The notes beneath the pieces were generated by a model, which was given only the letters and a program-made list of their open reading frames with translations, ran no database searches and was not told the DNA's origin. From positions 62,001 to 126,000 of the forward strand of contig CAVUBD010000035.1 of NCBI GenBank assembly GCA_963739615.1: DNA of 64,000 bases. The letters are read 5' to 3'. Positions within the stretch are counted from its first letter, which is position 1, and every line of letters starts with the position of its first letter. Position numbers and translations under genes: made by a program. The stretch is from Palsa-504 sp963739615 (GTDB lineage: Bacteria > Actinomycetota > Actinomycetes > Streptosporangiales > Streptosporangiaceae). Below, one piece after another: positions 42,241 through 50,947 of this stretch.

Positions 42241-43680
42241 ATGCCCGTCGGCCAGCCTCGGCCGCGCCGTCGGCGGCGGCGCGGAACCCAGCCCGGGCTG
42301 ACGGCGGCCGCTGCCGTCGCCGAGCCCGTGACGTTCGCCGAGCCCGTGACGTTCGCCGAGCCCGTGACGTTCGCCGAGCCCGTGACGTTCGCCGAGCTGG
42401 GTGTCCCGGCCCCGCTGGTCGCCGCGCTGGCCGCCGAGGGCATCACGGTGCCGTTTCCCGTGCAGGCCGCCACGCTGCCCGACGCCCTAGCCGGCGTGGA
42501 CATTCTCGGGCGGGCCCAGACCGGCTCAGGCAAGACCCTCGGGTTCAGCATCCCGCTCGTCGCCCGGCTGGCCGAGGGGTACACGATGGCCTGCCGCCCG
42601 CGTGGCCTGGTCCTGGTCCCCACCCGTGAACTGGCCACCCAGGTACATGCGGTCCTGTCGCCGCTGGCGCGGGCCATGGGCCTGGCCGTCGCCGCCATCT
42701 TCGGCGGTACCCCGCAGAACCCGCAGGTCGCTGCCTTGCGCAACCGCACCAACATCGTCGTGGCCTGCCCGGGGCGGCTGGCCGACCTCATCGAGCAGGG
42801 CCACTGCCACCTCGGCGACGTCGAGGTCAGCGTGATCGACGAGGCCGATCACATGGCCGACCTGGGCTTCCTGCCGGTGGTACGGCGGCTGCTCGACACC
42901 ACCCCGCCCGAGGGCCAGCGGCTGCTGTTCTCGGCCACCCTCGACAGTGCCGTAGACGTCCTCGCACGGCGTTTCCTGAACCAGCCGGCCCGGCACTCGG
43001 TCGACGAAGCCTCCTCGCCGGCCCAGATCGTCCATCATCTGCTGACCGTCACCCCGGCCGACCGGGTGCAGGTGGTCGCGACCCTGGCCAGCGGCGACAA
43101 CCGCGTGCTGATCTTCACCAGGACCAAGCACGGTGCGGCTCGGCTGGCCCGCCAGCTGAACCAGCTGGGGGCGCCCGCGGCCGAGCTTCACGGCGACCTG
43201 GCCCAGGGGGCCCGCAGCCGAAACCTGGCGGCGTTCGGATCCGGCCAGGTCCGCGTCCTGGTAGCGACGGACATCGCGGCCCGCGGTATCCACGTGGACG
43301 GTATCGACCTGGTGATTCACGCCGATCCCCCGACCGAGCACAAGGCATACGTACACCGGTCGGGGCGGACGGCCCGCAACGGCGCCGACGGGGCGGTGGT
43401 CACCGTGCAGACCGCGGCCCAGGCGGCCGAAGTCCGGGTCCTGATGCGCAAGGCGGGCGTGACCCCGCAGACCGCGGCCGCGAGCCCGGGTTCGGCGGTG
43501 CTGCGCTCGATCGCGGGTCCCCCGGTCCGGCACGTCGCGCCGGTGACCCGGCTCGCCCGGATCCCGGCCGCGGGGGAGCAGCCGGCCCCGTCGACCGCGT
43601 CAGACATCCAGGCCATGGGCCGCGGCGCGGCGGCCGCGTCCGGCAGCTTCCGCGGCCGGGGCGGGCGGGGACGCCGGTAG
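42241..43680 (+). CDS. DEAD-box RNA helicase with N-terminal EPVTFA repeats
   Basis: DEAD-box helicase of ~479 residues: Q motif (FPVQAATLPDAL), motif I AQTGSGKT, Ia PTRELATQ, Ib CPGRLADLIEQ, II VIDEADHM (DEAD), III FSATL, then RVLVATDIAARGIHVDGIDL and HRSGRTARNG. The C-terminus is Arg/Gly-rich (GRGGRGRR), as in RNA-binding tails. Four exact EPVTFA repeats sit just before the Q-motif Phe. Start at ATG 42241 is tentative; GTG 42160 extends it without a better ribosome site. Confidence 0.88.
   Translation: MPVGQPRPRRRRRRGTQPGLTAAAAVAEPVTFAEPVTFAEPVTFAEPVTFAELGVPAPLVAALAAEGITVPFPVQAATLPDALAGVDILGRAQTGSGKTLGFSIPLVARLAEGYTMACRPRGLVLVPTRELATQVHAVLSPLARAMGLAVAAIFGGTPQNPQVAALRNRTNIVVACPGRLADLIEQGHCHLGDVEVSVIDEADHMADLGFLPVVRRLLDTTPPEGQRLLFSATLDSAVDVLARRFLNQPARHSVDEASSPAQIVHHLLTVTPADRVQVVATLASGDNRVLIFTRTKHGAARLARQLNQLGAPAAELHGDLAQGARSRNLAAFGSGQVRVLVATDIAARGIHVDGIDLVIHADPPTEHKAYVHRSGRTARNGADGAVVTVQTAAQAAEVRVLMRKAGVTPQTAAASPGSAVLRSIAGPPVRHVAPVTRLARIPAAGEQPAPSTASDIQAMGRGAAAASGSFRGRGGRGRR
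42322..42393 (+). repeat. Four 18-bp in-frame tandem repeats in the helicase gene
   Basis: Four exact copies of GAGCCCGTGACGTTCGCC, so the repeat is recent or slippage-prone; copy changes keep the frame. Confidence 0.95.
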
Positions 43681-43890
43681 GCGCGGCGGTGAAAGCAGGG
43701 TAGTGTCAAAAGTGTTGCTCTGGACCCCGGCAGCGGTTACGACCGAGAAATAGCGGGATCCGGAGTTTTCCGTTCCTGGGTACTACCGCCCAATTCAAGG
43801 TAGCCCGCTGGTATCGCCGCGCGCTTTTTCTCGGTCCGGCCGTTGCCGCATTCTGTGTAGCCGCGCAACGCTCAGAGAGGAACGATCGCG

Positions 43891-44928
43891 GTGACTGATC
43901 AGCTCACGGTCAATTACGAAGGCACCGAGCCGTTCCCCGGCGGCGGCGCCCCGCCGCGCACCGTCCGGGGCGGGGTCAAGGTCGCCGTGACCGTGACGAT
44001 CGTCGGCGTGCCGTTCGCCGGGCTCGGCGTCGCGGTCTTGCTCGCCTGGGGTCACGGCCTGCACCTGACGGACATCCTGCTCGCCCTGGCCTTCTACCTG
44101 GTGACGGGGCTCGGCGTGACCATCGGCTTCCACCGGCTGCTCACCCATCGCAGCTTCATCGCGGCGCCCGTGCTGCGGGTGGTGCTGGCCATCGCGGGGT
44201 CGATGAGCTTCGAGGGCGATGTCATCGGCTGGGTCGCCATCCATCGCCGCCATCACGCCTTTACCGACCGGCCGGGCGACCCGCACTCGCCGTACCGGTA
44301 CGGGACTCACCTGGCCGGGCAACTCCGCGGGCTGGCCCACGCGCACGTCGGCTGGCTGCTGCGCGACGACCCGACTCCGGCCACGCGCTACGCACCGGAC
44401 ATGGTGGCCGACCGGGCCATGCGGAAGATCTCGGCCGCGTTCCCCGCCCTGTGCGCCGCATCGCTCGGGCTGCCCTTCGCCCTGGGCTGGGCCATCGGCG
44501 GCAGCTGGCGCACCGCGCTCACCGCCCTGCTGTGGGCCGGGCTGGTCCGCGTCACCTTGCTGCAGCACGTCACCTGGAGCGTCAACTCGCTCTGCCACGT
44601 GATCGGCACCCGCCCCTTTACGACCCGCCGCTACGACCGGGCCACCAACTTGTGGCCGCTGGCGCTGCTGTCGTTCGGCGAAAGCTGGCACAACATGCAC
44701 CATTCCGATCCCAGCTGTGCCAGGCACGGCGCCGATCCTCGGCAGATCGATATTTCCGCCGCCGTCATCCGCATCTTCGAGCGCCTCGGCTGGGCGACCA
44801 GCGTGCGCTGGCCTGCACCCGCCCGGCTGGACGCCCACCGCCGCGGTCAGGGCCGCCGCGATCAGAGCCGGCCCGCATCGAAACAGCGCCGCCAGCCGGT
44901 GTCGGCCTTCCAGACCGCGAAGCGCTGA
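43891..44928 (+). CDS. Acyl-CoA/phospholipid delta-9 fatty acid desaturase
   Basis: A 345-residue membrane di-iron desaturase. The three histidine boxes are HRLLTHRSF (~87), HRRHHAFTDRPGDPHSPYRY (~118) and ESWHNMHHSDP (~268); four helices between. It inserts the first double bond into saturated acyl chains, which would feed the CFA-type methyltransferase at 19 kb with substrate. The GTG start has GAGAGG upstream. The basic Arg/Gln tail is poorly conserved. Confidence 0.92.
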   Translation: MTDQLTVNYEGTEPFPGGGAPPRTVRGGVKVAVTVTIVGVPFAGLGVAVLLAWGHGLHLTDILLALAFYLVTGLGVTIGFHRLLTHRSFIAAPVLRVVLAIAGSMSFEGDVIGWVAIHRRHHAFTDRPGDPHSPYRYGTHLAGQLRGLAHAHVGWLLRDDPTPATRYAPDMVADRAMRKISAAFPALCAASLGLPFALGWAIGGSWRTALTALLWAGLVRVTLLQHVTWSVNSLCHVIGTRPFTTRRYDRATNLWPLALLSFGESWHNMHHSDPSCARHGADPRQIDISAAVIRIFERLGWATSVRWPAPARLDAHRRGQGRRDQSRPASKQRRQPVSAFQTAKR

Positions 44929-45154
44929 GTCGTAATTACCGGCCCTCGTTATTCTCCGGGTGCGGGGAAATCCATTACTGGAAGAACTGTGCCAGGTGTC
45001 TCACCGGGCGCCGCGGCCGGCGTTTTTGCGTAATTCCGCTGGCGTGGGACGATGAAATCGGGCCCGGGGGTATTTCGAACGCTGGCGGTCATGCCGGCGC
45101 CGTCTGCGGTCCCGGTAGCCCGGCGCGCCGCGCGCCGAGGGGTGGAGGGCCGGC

Positions 45155-45868
45155 GTGTTCGGCTTCAAGGTCATCAACCAGTACGAGCAGGGGATCGTCT
45201 TCCGCTGGGGCCGGGTGCTGCCCGGCCTCAGGCCGCCGGGACTGACCTGGGTCAACCCGTTCACTGACCGGCTCCGCAAGGTCAACATGCAGATCATCGC
45301 GGCGCCGGTGCCCGGCCAGGAGGGCATTAGCCGCGACAACGTCACCCTGCGGGTGGACGCGGTCATCTACTACCGGGTCATCGACCCGGTCAAGGCCATC
45401 GTCAACGTGCAGGACTACACCTTCGCCGTGGCCCAGGTGGCGCAGACCTCGCTGCGGTCCGTGATCGGCCAGAGCGACATGGACCAGCTGCTGTCCGAGC
45501 GCGAAAAGGTCAACGCCCATCTGAAGGACGTCATCGACGAGCCCACCGAGGAGCCCTGGGGCATTCGGGTCGAGCGGGTCGAGCTCAAGGACGTCTCCTT
45601 GCCCGAGTCGATGAAACGATCGATGTCGCGGCAGGCCGAAGCCGAACGCGAGCGCCGGGCGCGGATCATCTTCGCCGACGGGGAGTACCAGGCTTCGAAG
45701 AAGCTCGCCCAGGCCGCCGCCGTGATGTCCGCCGACCCGGCCGCCCTGCAACTGCGGCTGCTGCAGACCGTCGTCGAGGTGGCCGCGGAGAAGAACAGCA
45801 CCCTGGTGATGCCCGTCCCGGTGGAACTGCTGCGCTTCTTCGACCGCGCCGCCAAAGCCGCGGACTGA
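45155..45868 (+). CDS. SPFH/Band 7 (slipin) protein
   Basis: A 237-residue stomatin/slipin: N-terminal membrane-associated hairpin-like segment (NQYEQGIVFRWGRVLPGLRP), the band-7 core (SRDNVTLRVDAVIYYRVIDP, VAQTSLRSVIGQSDMDQLL, GIRVERVELKDVSLPESMKR), and a C-terminal coiled coil with Ala-rich end. It scaffolds membrane microdomains. GTG start with GGAGGG at good spacing. Family context often includes a NfeD-like protease, absent here. Confidence 0.9.
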   Translation: MFGFKVINQYEQGIVFRWGRVLPGLRPPGLTWVNPFTDRLRKVNMQIIAAPVPGQEGISRDNVTLRVDAVIYYRVIDPVKAIVNVQDYTFAVAQVAQTSLRSVIGQSDMDQLLSEREKVNAHLKDVIDEPTEEPWGIRVERVELKDVSLPESMKRSMSRQAEAERERRARIIFADGEYQASKKLAQAAAVMSADPAALQLRLLQTVVEVAAEKNSTLVMPVPVELLRFFDRAAKAAD

Positions 45869-45920
45869 CCGGTTCGGGCCGTTGCCCAGGACCGCGACGG
45901 TCGTTAGGCTTGCGGCACGC

Positions 45921-45940
45921 CGCTCCAGACCCCGGTGGCC
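45921..45940 (+). promoter_or_regulatory. Third copy of the GCTCCAGACCCCGG leader motif
   Basis: CGCTCCAGACCCCGGTGGCC, then GCGACCAGAGGC, then an ATG 27 bases later. The same arrangement precedes the STAS gene at 39061 (28 bases). Not a known riboswitch class to me. Confidence 0.55.
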
Positions 45941-45967
45941 GACGATGACGCGACCAGAGGCGGGCGG

Positions 45968-46006
45968 ATGAGCCGAACCCTGTGTGCTGAGGCCAGGGAC
46001 CATTGA
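45968..46006 (+). CDS. 12-codon leader ORF coupled to the HlyIII gene
   Basis: Encodes MSRTLCAEARDH; its TGA overlaps the TTG start of the HlyIII gene. Preceded by GGCGGGCGG. Position and overlap suggest a translational-coupling leader, but it is very short. Confidence 0.35.
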   Translation: MSRTLCAEARDH

Positions 46007-46716
46007 CGGCCGTTGACCGGCCGTCGGCCACGCTGTTTCCCGAGGGTGCGCTGTACGACGCCCGGCGCCGCGTTTACTACGCCAAGCCGGCCCTGCGCGG
46101 CTGGCTGCACCTGCTCTGGTTCGGGGCGTCCCTGGTGGCCGGCCCGCTGCTGGTGGCCCGCGGGCACGGGGCCCGGCCAGTCACCGCGCTCGGCGTCTAC
46201 GCCCTCAGCGTCAGCGGGCTGTTCGGTGTCAGCGCGCTGTACCACCGTGGCACCTGGGGTCCGGCGTGGTCCAGGCGCCTGCAGCGCATGGACCACATGA
46301 TGATCTTCTTCCTCATCGCGGGCACGGCCACTCCGGCCTTCCTCCTCGCCACCCGCGGCGCCTACGGACTGACCTGCCTGACCGTGATGTGGGCGCTGAT
46401 CCTGGCCGCCGCGTTCATCCACCTGTGCTGGATGAACGCACCCGAGGCGCTGGTCGGCGCGACGTTCATCGGGCTCGGCTCGATAGCTGGCCTGGCGCTG
46501 CCGGAGGTATGGGTCCACGCTGGCGCCGTACCCGGAGTGCTGATGCTGGCCGGCGGCCTGTGCTACGTCGCCGGCGCCGTGTCCTATCATCGGCGCAGGC
46601 CCGACCCGTCGCCGGCGGTTTTCGGCTACCACGAGGTCTTCCACGCCTACGTCTGCGCCGCGGCGACCTGCCAGTACCTCTCGATAACGCTCATCACGGC
46701 CCGGTTCGGCGGCTGA
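46003..46716 (+). CDS. Hemolysin III/PAQR-family membrane protein
   Basis: A 237-residue, seven-helix PAQR (YqfA/HlyIII) protein with the zinc-site motifs: FGVSALYHRG (Ser/His), RMDHMMIFFLIAGT (Asp/His) and YHEVFHAYV (HxxxH). The family is involved in membrane homeostasis or ceramidase-like hydrolysis. TTG 46003 is the likely start, coupled to a 12-codon leader ORF; the first helix starts ~residue 32. Confidence 0.85.
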   Translation: MTAVDRPSATLFPEGALYDARRRVYYAKPALRGWLHLLWFGASLVAGPLLVARGHGARPVTALGVYALSVSGLFGVSALYHRGTWGPAWSRRLQRMDHMMIFFLIAGTATPAFLLATRGAYGLTCLTVMWALILAAAFIHLCWMNAPEALVGATFIGLGSIAGLALPEVWVHAGAVPGVLMLAGGLCYVAGAVSYHRRRPDPSPAVFGYHEVFHAYVCAAATCQYLSITLITARFGG

Positions 46717-46736
46717 GCGGAGAACCTAGGCCGGGA

Positions 46737-47534
46737 CTATCGCTCCGGCTTCGGGCCCGGACGGCCCGGGCGGCGGGGCCGTCCGGCCTCGGGGCGCTGC
46801 CTGGGCCGGGCCGCGGTCGGTCCGGTGAGCGTTTCCGTCCCGTTGATGAAGCCCTGCGCCAGCTCGGACAGGCGCATGTTCCGGTTCCTGGAATGATCCC
46901 GCAGCAGGCCGAAGGCCTGGTCCATGTCCAGCCCGAAGCGTTCCGCGAGCTTGCCCTTGGCCTGCTCGATGACGACCCGGCTGTTCAGCGCGTTCTGCAG
47001 CTGCTCGTTCAGGATGTCGCTCTGGCGCACGGTGCGTTCGTTCAGCAAGCTGATCGTGGCCACGTCGGCCATCGCCTGGCCGATGCGTACGGCGGCCGGT
47101 TCGAACGGGCCCGGCGCGGCCCGGAAGAGGTTAAGCGCGCCGATTATCTGCTCGCGCAGCCGCATCGGCAGCGTCTGCACCGCGGCGAAGCCGGCCTTGC
47201 GGGCGGCGACGGCGAATCGGGGCCAGCGGTACGCTTCCGCGGTCAGGTTGGCGGCGGCGACGGGCTGGCCGGCCCGGAAGCAGTCCAGGCAGGGACCCTC
47301 GTCGTTCTGCAGCTGGAACAGCTCGAGCACCCGGGCGGCTTCGCTGGAGGCGGCCACCACCCGCAGGTCCCCCCGCGGGTCGGCCAGCAGCAGGCCGGCC
47401 GCGGATGCGTCGAGCAACTGCACGCTGCGGTCGGTGAGCACATGCAGGAAGTCGATGACGTCGAAATCGGCGACCATGGTGTCGGTCAGTTCGACGAACG
47501 TGGCTGACAGCAGATCTCCGTCCATCTCGCTCAC
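46737..47534 (-). CDS. GAF-ANTAR RNA-binding antiterminator-type regulator
   Basis: GAF domain (~20-165, ADFDVIDFLHVLTDRSVQLL, QNDEGPCLDCFRAGQPV) followed by an ANTAR domain (~175-235, LNSRVVIEQAKGKLAERFGL, then AFGLLRDHSRNRNMRLSELA). ANTAR binds two-stem-loop RNAs to prevent termination. The GPCLDC motif offers a redox-sensitive Cys pair. The C-terminal tail is Arg/Pro-rich. Same strand and close to a second GAF-ANTAR gene. Confidence 0.88.
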   Translation of the reverse strand: MSEMDGDLLSATFVELTDTMVADFDVIDFLHVLTDRSVQLLDASAAGLLLADPRGDLRVVAASSEAARVLELFQLQNDEGPCLDCFRAGQPVAAANLTAEAYRWPRFAVAARKAGFAAVQTLPMRLREQIIGALNLFRAAPGPFEPAAVRIGQAMADVATISLLNERTVRQSDILNEQLQNALNSRVVIEQAKGKLAERFGLDMDQAFGLLRDHSRNRNMRLSELAQGFINGTETLTGPTAARPRQRPEAGRPRRPGRPGPKPER

Positions 47535-47614
47535 CCTTTCAGCTCGGGGAACTCAGCAAGCTCCGGCACGGAAGGCCTGGCACGGGCGGCGCGCGCCAAC
47601 GGCTGGCGAATGCC

Positions 47615-48376
47615 TCACGCGTCACCATCCCGGATCAGCCCGGGGCTGGGAAGCAGCCGCAGGCGGCGAGCGACGATATCGCCGGCGACATCAATGAGCC
47701 GCAGGTCGTTAGCATAAGCATAGGCCCGCATTCGCACGAATGCGTCGGCGATGCTGGTGCCGAGCTGCTCGGTGACCATTCCGGTGGCCTGGTCGATCTC
47801 GGCCCGGTGCCGGGCCAGGTTGGCGGGCTGCCCGCCCGGCCCGTTCCCGTTCCCGTCCACGGTCTGGTCCTGGGCGTCCAGCATCAGCAGGGTCGCGGTG
47901 TCGGCGAAGATGAGGGCGTCTCCCAGCTGGAGGGTGCTCAGCGGGCCGGGCTGCTTGCGGTACAGGCCCATGACGCCGGTGCGGATCGCCCCGATCCGCA
48001 GCGGGAACACGAAGATGGCCGCCGCCCCGGCCGCCAGTGCCGCCGGAGCGAAGGCCGGCCAGCGCCGCCCGTATTCCCCGGTAGCCAGGTCCGAGGCCAG
48101 CACCGGACCGCCGGAGCCGTCGGCGTCTAGCGATGGCCCTTCGCCCAGCGTCAGCTGAAGTTCGGCGAGCTGCTCGCCGACGTCGTCCGTGACCCCGATC
48201 AGATGGCCCGCCTCGCCGTCCCGGGCGGCCGTGAGCCAGGCGCCCGCGACGTCGGCCGCGGCCGCGGCCGCCGCGGCCACGTCCGCCGCCGACACCTGCC
48301 CGCCGCGGCTGGCCGCGTGCTCCGCGATCAGGCCCCAGATCCGGCCTGGCCGCTTACCGTCCGCCGGCGCAGTCAT
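47615..48376 (-). CDS. Second GAF-ANTAR protein
   Basis: GAF-like sensor region (~20-170, QLAELQLTLGEGPSLDADGS, LASDLATGEYGRRWPAFAPA) and a C-terminal ANTAR domain (ARHRAEIDQATGMVTEQLGT, then AFVRMRAYAYANDLRLIDVA). The Cys of the first paralogue is replaced by Asp here, so the input differs. ATG 48376 with GAGG nine bases upstream is preferred; ATG 48442 is the alternative. It lies 80 bases upstream of the other GAF-ANTAR gene and may form one operon. Confidence 0.82.
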   Translation of the reverse strand: MTAPADGKRPGRIWGLIAEHAASRGGQVSAADVAAAAAAAADVAGAWLTAARDGEAGHLIGVTDDVGEQLAELQLTLGEGPSLDADGSGGPVLASDLATGEYGRRWPAFAPAALAAGAAAIFVFPLRIGAIRTGVMGLYRKQPGPLSTLQLGDALIFADTATLLMLDAQDQTVDGNGNGPGGQPANLARHRAEIDQATGMVTEQLGTSIADAFVRMRAYAYANDLRLIDVAGDIVARRLRLLPSPGLIRDGDA

Positions 48377-48611
48377 CGGACCGGACCTCGCGGCCGGACG
48401 CGCCGGCCAGGTCAGGCCCTCCGGGCCGCGGGGCGGTGACATGGCGATCGCATCCGCGGGTGCGCTGACGCTCGCTGACCATGGGACCGCCTCCTGCCTC
48501 AGCAGCAAGGCGGGGACCCGGCCCGGCAGCTAGTTCTCACCGAGAACACTACGCCCTAAGGCCCGCCTCCGGCCTCCGAACGGGCCGGGGTGCTTGCTCT
48601 GGCCCCCGTCC

Positions 48612-50390
48612 TCAGCTGGCGCCGGCCGCCGGCAGGCACGCAGGTGGCAGCGGGAACCAGCGCAGCGCCTCGAAGTCAGGCGAAAGCCCGGTGGGCCCGT
48701 CGTCGAGCTGCCCGGGCAGCGCGGCCAGCACCGCGCGGGCCTGCCGGAGGTAGCCGGGGAAGGCCTCCTCGCCGGCCTGGCCGCGTGGCCGCGGATAACG
48801 CATCTCGCCGCCCTGGCCATAGCTCACCTCGGACAAGGCGAGCTGCGGCCGGGGCGGCCCGTCAGCGTGCCGCCAGAGCCCGGTATGCGGGTCGAACCGG
48901 TAGCAGGGCAGCAGCCGGTAGCCGTCGGCCGCGATGAGCTCCACCGCCGAGGCGATGTAGTCCGCGGCGGCGACGGAGATGAAGTAGTTGAGGTTGATCC
49001 TGGTCCAGCCCGGCTTGATCCCGTCGCAGCCATGGCTGATCTCGGTGCGGATGGCGTGCGAGCGGGCCGCGCCGATGGTCAGCAGCCGGTGCCCGTACGG
49101 GCCCGCGCAGGAGCATCCGCCGCGGGCCTGGATGCCGAACAGGTCGTTGAGCACCGCGACCACGAAGTTGTGGTGCAGATACTGGCGGCCGTGGCGGATC
49201 GTGAACGAGACGATCGACAGACGTTCGGCCTGGTGGCTGCCGAGGACCTCGATGCCGCGGACGCCGGCCCAGCGGTGCAGCACGTGCCGCCACAGCTGCC
49301 GCTCACGGGCGGCGATCAGGTCGGTGCCGACGGCCTGCTTGAGGCCGACCACCAGCCCGGCGCGGATGGACTCGATGATGGCCGGAGTGCCGCCCTCCTC
49401 GCGGGCGACCGGATCGTCGAGGTAGCGGTGGCCGACCGGGTCGACGAACATGACCGTGCCGCCTCCCGGGACCGTCGGCACCGGGTTGCGGACAAGTTCG
49501 CGGCGCACGACCAGCACGCCCGGGGTCTGCGGGCCGCCGGGAAACTTGTGCGGCGACAGGAACACGGCGTCCTTGTGATCACCCGCCCCCGGGCGCGAGG
49601 CGGCGACCCGGATGGGCACGTACGGCGCCGCGGCCGCGTAATCCCAGAAGGACAGGGCGCCGTGGGCGTGCAGGAGGGCCGCGATCGCGCTGGTATCGGT
49701 CAAGATGCCGGTCACGTTGGACGCGGCGGAGAAGCTGCCGATCAGCAGCGGGCGCGCGGCGTACCTGGTCAGCTGGCGCTCCAGGTCGGCCAGGTCGATA
49801 TGGCCGTCGGCGTCCTCGCCGATGACCACGACCTCGGCGATCGACTCCCGCCAGGGCAGCTCGTTGGAGTGATGCTCGTACGGGCCGACGAACACCACCG
49901 GCCGCTGCGGGCCGCCGATGCGCGCCGTCAGCTGGTAGCGCTCGTCAAGCCCGGCCGGGATGCGCAGCTCCAGGATGCCGATCAGCTTGTTCACCGCGGC
50001 GGTCGCGCCGGACCCGCAGAAGATGACCAGGTCGTCGTCGGTGCCGCCGACCGCATCGTGGATGATCTGCCTGGCGTCCTCGCGCAGCCGGGTGGTCTGC
50101 AGGCCAGTGCCTGAGCTCTCCGAATGGGTGTTGGCGTACCTGGGCAGCACCGCGTCGCGAATGAAATCCTCGATGAAGTCCAGTGATCTCCCCGAGGCCG
50201 TGTAGTCGGCGTAGGTAACGCGGCGCTCGCCGAACGGGCCGTCTATCAGCACGCCCTCGCCGATAATGCCCCGCCTGATCCGTTCGAGCAGCGGCGAGGT
50301 GGGCAGGCCTGCCTGCGGCCGCACGGAGGCCTTCTCGTCAAGCGCAGTGTCGTCAAGCACAGTGTCGTCAAGCACAGTTTCGTCAGGCAC
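48612..50390 (-). CDS. Class V PLP aminotransferase/cysteine-desulfurase-like enzyme
   Basis: A 592-residue fold-type I PLP enzyme. It has a variable N-terminus with three 15-bp in-frame repeats (Val-Leu-Asp-Asp-Thr), HSESSGTGLQTTRLREDARQ, CGSGATAAVNKLIG (phosphate-binding), YEHHSNELPW (ring-stacking His), FWDYAAAAPYVP, the PLP Lys in LSPHKFPGG, GGTPAI, and RGGCSCAGPYG, the active-site Cys loop of desulfurases. About 180 residues beyond the catalytic core are unusual. GTG 50390 is 10 bases from an ATACCC-N4-GGGTAT operator, so the nearby CsoR/CstR-type repressor should control it. A persulfide or selenium/sulfur-mobilising role is inferred. Confidence 0.85.
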   Translation of the reverse strand: MPDETVLDDTVLDDTALDEKASVRPQAGLPTSPLLERIRRGIIGEGVLIDGPFGERRVTYADYTASGRSLDFIEDFIRDAVLPRYANTHSESSGTGLQTTRLREDARQIIHDAVGGTDDDLVIFCGSGATAAVNKLIGILELRIPAGLDERYQLTARIGGPQRPVVFVGPYEHHSNELPWRESIAEVVVIGEDADGHIDLADLERQLTRYAARPLLIGSFSAASNVTGILTDTSAIAALLHAHGALSFWDYAAAAPYVPIRVAASRPGAGDHKDAVFLSPHKFPGGPQTPGVLVVRRELVRNPVPTVPGGGTVMFVDPVGHRYLDDPVAREEGGTPAIIESIRAGLVVGLKQAVGTDLIAARERQLWRHVLHRWAGVRGIEVLGSHQAERLSIVSFTIRHGRQYLHHNFVVAVLNDLFGIQARGGCSCAGPYGHRLLTIGAARSHAIRTEISHGCDGIKPGWTRINLNYFISVAAADYIASAVELIAADGYRLLPCYRFDPHTGLWRHADGPPRPQLALSEVSYGQGGEMRYPRPRGQAGEEAFPGYLRQARAVLAALPGQLDDGPTGLSPDFEALRWFPLPPACLPAAGAS

Positions 50391-50399
50391 GGGGAAACC

Positions 50400-50415
50400 A
50401 TACCCGCAGGGGTAT
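50400..50415. promoter_or_regulatory. CsoR/CstR-type operator upstream of the PLP enzyme
   Basis: ATACCCGCAGGGGTAT, a perfect ATACCC-N4-GGGTAT dyad, immediately 5' of the PLP-enzyme start. The same site precedes the repressor gene at 50822. Confidence 0.75.
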
Positions 50416-50536
50416 CAAAACATGTGTCTTCCTGGTACGGCCTCAGTGCTCGCCGAGATCACTTCCAGGATCCGCCCACGGCGCAACAGCGGGTCCGGTG
50501 CGCCTGCCGGCGCACGTGCCGTCACCGGGTAAGCCC

Positions 50537-50791
50537 TTAGGCCAGGGTGAGGAACATCTTCTCCATCTGCTCCTCGGTCATCGGCGAGTCGCCGGACAGG
50601 CACTGCCGCATGCCGCTCGCCACGATCTTGAAACCGGCCCGGTCCAGGGCACGCGACACCGCGGCGAGCTGGGTGACCACGTCGGTGCAGTCCCGCCCGG
50701 ACTCCACCATGGCGATGACCCCGGCCAGCTGGCCCTGCGCCCGGCGGAGCCGGTTGAGCACTTGGCCGACGGCATCATCGTCAATCTTCAT
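50537..50791 (-). CDS. CsoR/CstR-family repressor, probable persulfide sensor type
   Basis: An 84-residue all-helical DUF156 repressor: VGQVLNRLRRAQGQLAGVIA, then MVESGRDCTDVVTQLAAVSR (first Cys, ~34), and IVASGMRQCLSG (second Cys, ~63). Copper-sensing CsoR has Cys-His-Cys, with His four residues before the last Cys; here that position is Gly. Two Cys without the His fits CstR-like persulfide sensors better than copper sensors. AGGAGG precedes the ATG; a perfect operator lies 31-46 bases upstream, so it is autoregulated. A GEEQ/EEQMEKMF C-terminus is usual for the family. Confidence 0.85.
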   Translation of the reverse strand: MKIDDDAVGQVLNRLRRAQGQLAGVIAMVESGRDCTDVVTQLAAVSRALDRAGFKIVASGMRQCLSGDSPMTEEQMEKMFLTLA

Positions 50792-50821
50792 CAGCTGCCT
50801 CCTCGCCGCTCATCCGCCATG

Positions 50822-50837
50822 ATACCCCACAGGGTAT
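50822..50837. promoter_or_regulatory. CsoR/CstR-type operator upstream of its own gene
   Basis: ATACCCCACAGGGTAT: 6-bp arms ATACCC/GGGTAT around CACA, 31 bases before the repressor ATG. Confidence 0.75.
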
Positions 50838-50947
50838 GCGTCGCATCAGGGGCGCCAGTGGGCCTGCGACCTTGCCGCATGGGTTCGCCGCGGTCTGGAC
50901 AACGACGAGAAGGTGTTCTGCACCGAGGGACTCGTGGGGGGGCAAAC

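Noticed and set aside
50537..50791. Copper-sensing CsoR
   Set aside because: The His of the Cys-His-Cys copper site is Gly, so a persulfide-type sensor fits better; not excluded experimentally.
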